A stretch of DNA of 7,161 bases from Victivallales bacterium (GTDB taxonomy: Bacteria > Verrucomicrobiota > Lentisphaeria > Oligosphaerales > Oligosphaeraceae): positions 1-7,161 of the forward strand of contig JAFYIW010000257.1 of NCBI GenBank assembly GCA_017538465.1, read 5' to 3'. Below the pieces are notes generated by a model, which was not told the origin of the DNA, did no database searches, and saw only the letters and a program-made list of their open reading frames with translations. The stretch's first letter is position 1. Every line of letters begins with the position of its first letter. Below, in pieces: positions 1-4,077 of the stretch. A program made the position numbers and the translations under genes.

Positions 1-348
1 ATAGTTCTTCTCCAGGTCGGTCACCGTCGTCTCGTCGTGAAAGGCGCTGGTGTCGGTGTTTTGCTCTTCTTCGCTGGCCTCCAGGTTTATGCTGCTCTCG
101 TCAATGTCATACTCGCTGTCGGATTTGCGGATGCTGAGCGCTTCCACAAAGTCGGCGCAGAAGGCCATGAAGGCGCTGCGCTGGCGCCGGACCGGAATCT
201 CGTCTGCCAGGTATTCGCGGTACGCCGCATGATTGCCCGCGATCCTCTCCTTGGAGTCGAGGACAATAGTTCCGGTGACGCCATCTTCGGGCTGCGTGTC
301 CCGTCCAAGGCGGTCGTCAGAAAACTCTTTGTCGTTGTGGATAATCAA
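1..348 (-). CDS. Unrecognised acidic protein, 5' part only (runs off left edge)
   Basis: I do not recognise this protein. The minus-strand frame is open from position 510 to the left edge. From about 348 leftward it has strongly coding-like codon use, with mostly G or C in third positions. No ATG exists at the 5' end. The proposed start is a TTG at 348, giving MIIHNDKEFSDDRLGR and about 116 residues to the edge. Another in-frame TTG lies at 426, but the stretch between them is AT-rich with unusual codons (TTA, AGG, ATA), so it looks non-coding. No Shine-Dalgarno motif precedes either start. The visible protein is hydrophilic and acidic, especially residues 80-116 (runs such as EASEEEQNTDTS). 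It has no signal peptide or clear membrane segment if the 348 start holds. It lies downstream of murI on the same strand, 162 bases from the murI stop. Coding status is fairly secure; the start is not. Confidence 0.6.
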   Translation of the reverse strand, partial: MIIHNDKEFSDDRLGRDTQPEDGVTGTIVLDSKERIAGNHAAYREYLADEIPVRRQRSAFMAFCADFVEALSIRKSDSEYDIDESSINLEASEEEQNTDTSAFHDETTVTDLEKNY

Positions 349-367
349 TTGTCTTTTAGAAGCGGTC

Positions 368-389
368 CCCTTTTCATTTATGAAAAGGG
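368..389. repeat. Perfect 10-bp inverted repeat between murI and the leftmost gene
   Basis: The arms CCCTTTTCAT (368-377) and ATGAAAAGGG (380-389) are exact reverse complements separated by two bases. No T-run follows on either strand, so it does not fit an intrinsic terminator. It sits about 20 bases upstream of the proposed start of the leftmost gene, a position that would suit a dimeric regulator's operator. Function is inferred from position only. Confidence 0.55.
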
Positions 390-510
390 ATACAAGAAAA
401 TGCCTTAAGATAATGCCTGAAAGCAATTCTGCTATGGAGGCCAGCGCTAATTTCAGTCCCGCATCGAAAACCGCGATGAAATCCCTCGTAGGTAGGCTGT
501 CAACAGACTA

Positions 511-1317
511 CTAGCCCAACTCGACCTGCCGAATCTGCCCATCGGTAGGTTCTCCAAGGAATAGTTCTGCAATGCCGGTGAAATTGGCCACGGTGTCAGT
601 GACATAATAGATGGATTTGCCTTTGTGGGCTTTGTCATTGCACAACGACCGCTCGCATAATGTCTGATGGGTGACTTGCGCGACGGCCTGGCCAGAATCA
701 ATGAGCCGCGCGGAAATGTATTGCTGGATTGCCGCGGAAACCAATGGGTAATGCGTACACCCCAATATTACAACATCTGGTTTATAATTAATAATATTTG
801 ACAAATATTCATGCAGGACCATCCGCAATATCGCATTGGACGGGTCAAGGTAGCCATTTTCAATCAGGGGAACCAGCAGAGGGCATGGCAGCCCGTGCAC
901 TTGCGCCGCCGGATCCAGATGTCGGATTTCCCTTTCGATGGCGCGGCTGCGGATGGTGGCATTGGTGCCCAGAATGGCAATGCGGTGATTTTGCGTGGCC
1001 TGGATTGCCGCCTGCGCGACTGGCTCAACGATGCCGATGACAGGAACGGGGCTTTGTCTTCTCAGTTCGTCGATGGCGATGGAGCTGGCCGTTCCGCAGG
1101 CCACCACGATGAGTTTCACGTCTTGCCGCAGCAGGAATTGGGCGTCCTGCAATGCGAATCGGGTGATGGTTTCCGAGGAGCGGGTGCCGTACGGGACACG
1201 TGCCGTGTCGCCAAGATAAATCAGATCCTCCGAGGGCAACAGATGGCGCAGAACCTTCATCGCGGTCAAGCCGCCCAGGCCAGAGTCAAATACGCCGATT
1301 GGTTTTGGGGAAGACAC
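511..1317 (-). CDS. murI: Glutamate racemase
   Basis: Interconverts L- and D-glutamate in the cytoplasm, without a cofactor, to supply D-Glu for peptidoglycan. The 268-residue length is normal for the family. Visible signatures are FDSGLGGL at residues 10-17 (with D11 and S12), YLGDTARVPYG at 34-44, the first catalytic cysteine C74 in ACGTASS, and the second, C187, in LGCTHYPL. Most family members have CNT where this has CGT, so a substrate-contacting Asn is replaced by Gly. The start is GTG at 1317; an in-frame TAA only four codons upstream leaves no room for extension. No Shine-Dalgarno is visible; the upstream sequence is a pyrimidine-rich heptamer repeat. The gene ends in tandem TAG TAG. 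It lies 130 bases downstream of ilvH on the same strand, but the repeat-filled gap leaves open whether it is co-transcribed. Confidence 0.93.
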   Translation of the reverse strand: MSSPKPIGVFDSGLGGLTAMKVLRHLLPSEDLIYLGDTARVPYGTRSSETITRFALQDAQFLLRQDVKLIVVACGTASSIAIDELRRQSPVPVIGIVEPVAQAAIQATQNHRIAILGTNATIRSRAIEREIRHLDPAAQVHGLPCPLLVPLIENGYLDPSNAILRMVLHEYLSNIINYKPDVVILGCTHYPLVSAAIQQYISARLIDSGQAVAQVTHQTLCERSLCNDKAHKGKSIYYVTDTVANFTGIAELFLGEPTDGQIRQVELG

Positions 1318-1322
1318 TGTTA

Positions 1323-1357
1323 AAGGTTAGAGGTGAGAGGTCAGAGGTCAGAGGTGG
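1323..1357. repeat. Tandem heptamer repeat, about five copies
   Basis: On the plus strand the units are aaggtta, gaggtga, gaggtca, gaggtca and gaggtgg, contiguous and in 7-base register. Two are identical and the others differ at one to three positions. The array ends five bases before the murI GTG start, occupying the place of its ribosome binding site. On the murI transcript it reads as pyrimidine-rich TGACCTC units. Confidence 0.8.
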
Positions 1358-1361
1358 AAAT

Positions 1362-1440
1362 GGGAGGGACGCGCTCCAGCCTTCGTCCCGTGGACTTCGG
1401 CGTGGCAAGCCAGCGCGCCCTGCGGGGTGCTCCGCACCAC
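1362..1440. repeat. GC-rich palindromic intergenic repeat between ilvH and murI
   Basis: The block starts with GGGAGGGACGCGCTCC (1362-1377), identical in sequence and orientation to 6446-6461 near the other end of the window. GGGACG near its start and CGTCCC at 1385-1390 form an inverted pair. Further along, GGTGC-TCC-GCACC (1427-1439) forms a small perfect hairpin, with TGCGG/CCGCA as an alternative stem. This resembles dispersed REP-type elements. It could serve as the 3' end of the ilvBH message, but no T-run follows. Confidence 0.55.
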
Positions 1441-1447
1441 ATTGCCT

Positions 1448-1999
1448 CTACAGCACATTCTTGCCGTAGTCGAACTCGTCCTTCTCCTTGGTGTCCTCAT
1501 TGATCGTATGGGCGCCACGCTCCAGGGCGACCATGCCAGTGCGCACCATCTCCAGAATGCCGAACTCGGCGAGGAGCTTCTGGATGGCCTCGGTCTTTCT
1601 TTCAGCGCCGATGACCGCCAAAGTCAGGGTGGTCTGCGAAACGTCGATGATGGAAGCCCGGAAGATGTTGGCAATCTGGATGACCTGGTTGCGACGCTCG
1701 CTGTCCTCGGCGGCGACCTTGATCAGCACCAGCTCGCGCCGTATCTCATTATCCTCCTCCAGCAGTTTTACCGAATAGACCGGCAGGAGCTTCCTCAGCT
1801 GATTGCACAACAGCATTGCTCGCTGGTCGTCGGTGCGGACTTCAATGGTGATGCGGCTGGTGGATGGTTCGTCAGTGGTTCCGACCGCCAGGGATTCAAT
1901 GTTGTATCCTTTGCGCGAGAAGAGCCTCGTGACTTGGCTGAGCACGCCTGCGCAATTGTCCACGAGCACTGCCAGAGTGTGAATCCGGACCTGTTCCAT
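1448..1999 (-). CDS. ilvH: Acetohydroxyacid synthase small (regulatory) subunit
   Basis: Regulatory subunit of AHAS (also named IlvN). In this family it binds the large subunit, raises its activity and carries the valine feedback site. The protein is 183 residues, typical for the family. Residues 5-80 form an ACT domain: IHTLAVLVDNCAGVLSQV followed by TRLFSRKGYNIESLAVG, a near-canonical match. The remainder is the C-terminal small-subunit domain. An in-frame ATG at 2047 would add 16 residues but would lie inside ilvB. ATG 1999 is chosen because AAGGAGG sits six bases upstream and the protein then begins MEQVRIHTLAV, as homologues do. The 17-base gap from the ilvB stop indicates one operon with stoichiometric expression, both under the attenuator upstream of ilvB. 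Confidence 0.95.
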   Translation of the reverse strand: MEQVRIHTLAVLVDNCAGVLSQVTRLFSRKGYNIESLAVGTTDEPSTSRITIEVRTDDQRAMLLCNQLRKLLPVYSVKLLEEDNEIRRELVLIKVAAEDSERRNQVIQIANIFRASIIDVSQTTLTLAVIGAERKTEAIQKLLAEFGILEMVRTGMVALERGAHTINEDTKEKDEFDYGKNVL

Positions 2000-2005
2000 G
2001 TTATG

Positions 2006-2012
2006 CCTCCTT
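2006..2012 (-). promoter_or_regulatory. Strong Shine-Dalgarno site of ilvH
   Basis: AAGGAGG lies six bases before the ATG at 1999, in the gap after the ilvB stop codon. It fixes the ilvH start over the longer in-frame ATG at 2047. It is the only near-perfect Shine-Dalgarno sequence in the window; other starts here have weak or no match. Confidence 0.9.
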
Positions 2013-2016
2013 AGCT

Positions 2017-3726
2017 TTAGTCCATCAGGAATCGATCGATGGGGCATCCGTCATTGACCATGGGGCGAACCATCTCGTCAATGCTGATGGCGCACTCGAT
2101 GATGTATCCGTGTCTGCACTTGAGGGCCTTTTTGAGGGCCTTCTCCAGCTCCTCGGCGGTCTTGACGCGGCTGCCGGAAAGCCCGTATGCCTCGGCCAGT
2201 TTCACGAAGTCCGGCCCACGCCCGGCAAGCGTGGTCTGGCTGAAACGTCTGCCAAGAGTGAGGCCCTGCCACTGGCGCACCATTCCCAACGTGTTGTTGT
2301 TGAAGATGATGGTTATAATGGGCAGCTTGTAGTATTCGACCGTGGCCAGCTCGTTGCAGTTCATCCGGAAGGAGCCATCGCCCGTCATGTGAATGACCGT
2401 CTTCTCCGGATTGCCGATTTTCGCGCCGATGGCGGCACCCAGTCCGAACCCCATCGTGCCGAAGCCCCCCGACGTGATGAGTTGCCCTGGATAGTCGAAC
2501 TTGAAATTCTGGCAACACCACATCTGATGCTGCCCCACGTCGGTGGCGATGATGGCGTCCTCCGGCGCCAGACGCGAGCAGGCGTCGCAGATCTGCCTGG
2601 GATTCAGCGTGTCGCCGGTCAGGGAATACTGTGGTTCGGTCGGATAGGCGAAGACCTGCTCCTTCCATTCCCTGTTGTCATGTTGCGTCACGCGTTTCAG
2701 CATTCGCTTCACGACGCTTTTGGCGTCTCCGATGATGTGGTGCGCGGTCGGCACGTTCTTGTCGATTTCGGAACGGTCGATGTCGATCTGCACGATTTTG
2801 GCCTGCTTGGCGAAGGACTTGGTGTCCAGCGCCACCCGGTCGGAGAAGCGACAGCCCACTGCGATAAGCAAATCGCAGGCCGCACATGCCATGTTGGAGG
2901 CGCGGGAGCCGTGCATGCCAATCATGCCGGTGGCCAGTGGATGACGTCCCCGGATGCCACCGCAGCCCATTACGGTGAAGGCGGTCGGCGCGTCCAGTTT
3001 TTCCGCGAAGGCGGTGAATTCCTCCTGGGCGCGGGAAAGCACCACGCCGCCACCACAGATCAGCATCGGTCGCTTGGCCCCGGCAATCATCTCGCCAAGC
3101 TTGTCCAAATCGGCAGAATTGGGTTCCGGCTCCTGGAAGTCGTGGCTGGCGCGGTGAATCAGCATCGCCAGACTGCCATGCGTGGCATGTTCTTCCAAGG
3201 ACAACGGCTCATAGTTCGCCGACTCGGTGGTGGCGTTCTTCAGGATGTCCACCAGCACGGGACCAGGACGGCCCGAGCGAGCGACCGCAAAGGCCTCGCG
3301 GATGGTGTCCGCCAGGCGGTCGGCGCTCTTGACCAGGAAGTTGCTTTTGGTGATGGGCATGGAGATGCCGATCATGTCCACTTCCTGAAAGGAGTCTTTG
3401 CCAATCAGGGGTTCGGCCACATTGCAAGTGATGAAGACCACAGGCGAGGAGTCCAGATAGGCCGTGGCGATGCCAGTGGTCAGATTCGTGGCTCCGGGCC
3501 CGGAGGTCGCGAAGCACACGCCGACCTTTCCGGTGCTGCGGGCATAGCCGTCCGCCGCATGGCTGGCGCCCTGCTCGTGGCTGGTCAAAATGTGGCGGAT
3601 CTTATTCTTGTAGCGGTACAATTCGTCATAGACGACGATGATGGCGCCGCCGGGATATCCGAATATGGTGTCCACGCCCTGCTCCAGCAGGCATTCCATC
3701 AAAATTTTCGAGCCTTGAATCTGCAT
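2017..3726 (-). CDS. ilvB: Acetohydroxyacid synthase large (catalytic) subunit
   Basis: Cytoplasmic ThDP-, FAD- and Mg-dependent enzyme joining two pyruvates into acetolactate (Val/Leu route), or pyruvate with 2-ketobutyrate into acetohydroxybutyrate (Ile route). At 569 residues it is full length. The N-terminal ThDP-binding domain has FGYPGGA (22-28) and the activating glutamate E51 in SHEQGASHAADGYAR. The central FAD domain is at about 200-345 (MLICGGGVV at 221-229). The C-terminal domain carries the ThDP/Mg motif from G449-D450-G451-S452 to N477-N478, followed by TLGMVRQWQ. The usual QHQMWAAQ-type segment reads QHQMWCCQ (399-406), a mild oddity. The start ATG at 3726 gives MQIQGSKIL; AAGAGA seven bases upstream is a weak ribosome site. 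The gene follows an Ile/Val-rich leader peptide and terminator, indicating attenuation control. Confidence 0.97.
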   Translation of the reverse strand: MQIQGSKILMECLLEQGVDTIFGYPGGAIIVVYDELYRYKNKIRHILTSHEQGASHAADGYARSTGKVGVCFATSGPGATNLTTGIATAYLDSSPVVFITCNVAEPLIGKDSFQEVDMIGISMPITKSNFLVKSADRLADTIREAFAVARSGRPGPVLVDILKNATTESANYEPLSLEEHATHGSLAMLIHRASHDFQEPEPNSADLDKLGEMIAGAKRPMLICGGGVVLSRAQEEFTAFAEKLDAPTAFTVMGCGGIRGRHPLATGMIGMHGSRASNMACAACDLLIAVGCRFSDRVALDTKSFAKQAKIVQIDIDRSEIDKNVPTAHHIIGDAKSVVKRMLKRVTQHDNREWKEQVFAYPTEPQYSLTGDTLNPRQICDACSRLAPEDAIIATDVGQHQMWCCQNFKFDYPGQLITSGGFGTMGFGLGAAIGAKIGNPEKTVIHMTGDGSFRMNCNELATVEYYKLPIITIIFNNNTLGMVRQWQGLTLGRRFSQTTLAGRGPDFVKLAEAYGLSGSRVKTAEELEKALKKALKCRHGYIIECAISIDEMVRPMVNDGCPIDRFLMD

Positions 3727-3753
3727 TGCCGTATCTCTTTGCCTCTGTCAATG

Positions 3754-3790
3754 AAAAAGCCCTCCGAGGTGGTTCCTCCGAAGGGCTCTT
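3754..3790 (-). terminator. Intrinsic terminator (attenuator) in the ilvB leader
   Basis: On the minus strand AGCCCTTC-G-GAGG (3787-3775) pairs with CCTCGGAGGGCT (3769-3758) around an AACCA loop. The stem has 12 pairs including one G-U, with one bulged G, and runs straight into TTTTT (3758-3754). It lies 28 bases before the ilvB start codon, downstream of the leader peptide gene. It can therefore only stop leader transcripts, and so acts as an attenuator rather than an end-of-operon terminator. Its 5' arm is complementary to 3841-3849. Confidence 0.85.
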
Positions 3791-3849
3791 CATCCCAAAT
3801 TGTTGAATTTCCGGCCCCTTAGAGGGCGAACTCTGACGCCGAGCCTTCG
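3779..3849 (-). promoter_or_regulatory. Candidate antiterminator helix of the ilvB leader
   Basis: CGAAGGCTC (3849-3841) is complementary to GAGCCCTTCG (3788-3779), giving nine pairs with one bulged C. The second segment is the 5' arm of the terminator, so the two structures exclude each other. The motif AGGCTCGG occurs twice in the leader, at 3890-3883 and 3846-3839, so an upstream copy could pair in the same way. Folding was done by eye. Confidence 0.55.
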
Positions 3850-3870
3850 TATCCCACACCAACGTCTGCC

Positions 3871-3921
3871 GCACTGCCAATACCGAGCCTGTTCGTCGGA
3901 CATCTCAGGCATTGACAGTGC
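3871..3921 (-). promoter_or_regulatory. Leader hairpin overlapping the end of the leader peptide gene
   Basis: GCACTGTCAA (3921-3912), in the Gly-Thr-Val-Asn codons of the leader peptide, pairs over ten positions (one G-U) with TTGGCAGTGC (3880-3871). Nested inside, GCCTG (3910-3906, spanning the stop codon) pairs perfectly with CAGGC (3891-3887). A translating ribosome would disrupt the helix. This suits the 1:2 pause hairpin of a leader-peptide attenuator. Confidence 0.6.
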
Positions 3922-3958
3922 CAATAACGATGACGCGTTGGGAAACGATGCGGTTCAT
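3905..3958 (-). CDS. Ile/Val-rich leader peptide of the ilvBH operon
   Basis: A 17-codon reading frame from ATG to TGA encodes MNRIVSQRVIVIGTVNA. Isoleucine and valine make up 7 of 17 residues (positions 4, 5, 9, 10, 11, 12, 15), including a run of four, V-I-V-I; there is no leucine. It starts about 27 bases after the predicted transcription start and ends 115 bases before the terminator hairpin. In enterobacterial ilv leaders, ribosome stalling at such codons when charged tRNA is scarce prevents terminator formation. The same role is inferred here for AHAS expression. No Shine-Dalgarno precedes it; CCCCTTTCTCGT is immediately upstream. The peptide itself is probably not functional. Chance occurrence is unlikely given the composition and its position before an AHAS attenuator. 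Confidence 0.8.
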   Translation of the reverse strand: MNRIVSQRVIVIGTVNA

Positions 3959-3991
3959 ACGAGAAAGGGGTGGCAAATCGAAACCATGCTT

Positions 3992-4020
3992 AATGTAGCG
4001 GCTATCCCTTGTTTTTCCAA
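3992..4020 (-). promoter_or_regulatory. Candidate sigma-70-type promoter of the ilv operon
   Basis: TTGGAA (4020-4015) and TACATT (3997-3992) are separated by exactly 17 bases; each matches four of six consensus positions. The implied start near 3985 would give a leader of about 259 bases ahead of ilvB, with the leader peptide beginning about 27 bases in. The spacing and position are better evidence than the hexamers themselves. Confidence 0.5.
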
Positions 4021-4036
4021 CGTTTCGCAAAGGATT

Positions 4037-4077
4037 TTCCCGCCGCAAAGGACGCTGACGTCATTTGTCCTCGGGAA
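4037..4077 (-). terminator. Possible imperfect hairpin at the end of the GH20-like gene
   Basis: TTCCCG-AGGAC (4077-4067) can pair with GTCCT (4053-4049) and, after a six-base bulge, CGGGAA (4042-4037). It spans the stop codon of the glycosidase gene and ends in GGGAAAATCC rather than a T-run. It may end or protect the glycosidase message before the ilv promoter, but it is a poor intrinsic terminator. Confidence 0.25.

Noticed and set aside
37..408. 123-residue plus-strand frame at the left edge
   Set aside because: The opposite strand has a stop-free frame with much better codon composition over the same stretch, and this frame crosses the palindrome without any ribosome site.
811..1323. 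170-residue plus-strand frame opposite murI
   Set aside because: It is antisense to a gene with complete racemase signatures and shows no recognisable features of its own.
1362..1440. CRISPR array or insertion sequence between ilvH and murI
   Set aside because: There are no regularly spaced identical repeats with unique spacers and no transposase frame; the sequence fits a small palindromic repeat.
2000..2047. ilvH start at ATG 2047 (199 residues)
   Set aside because: It lies inside ilvB, has no ribosome site and adds residues not typical of the family, while ATG 1999 has an AAGGAGG site six bases upstream.
2110..3822. 570-residue open frame on the plus strand, antisense to ilvB
   Set aside because: It mirrors ilvB almost exactly, which has full family motifs. 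Its protein has no recognisable domain; it is a side effect of GC-biased third positions.
3741..3990. T-box riboswitch upstream of ilvB
   Set aside because: No T-box core resembling AGGGTGGNACCGCG is present; the GGAACCACC string is the terminator loop and arm. The Ile/Val-rich peptide explains the terminator better.
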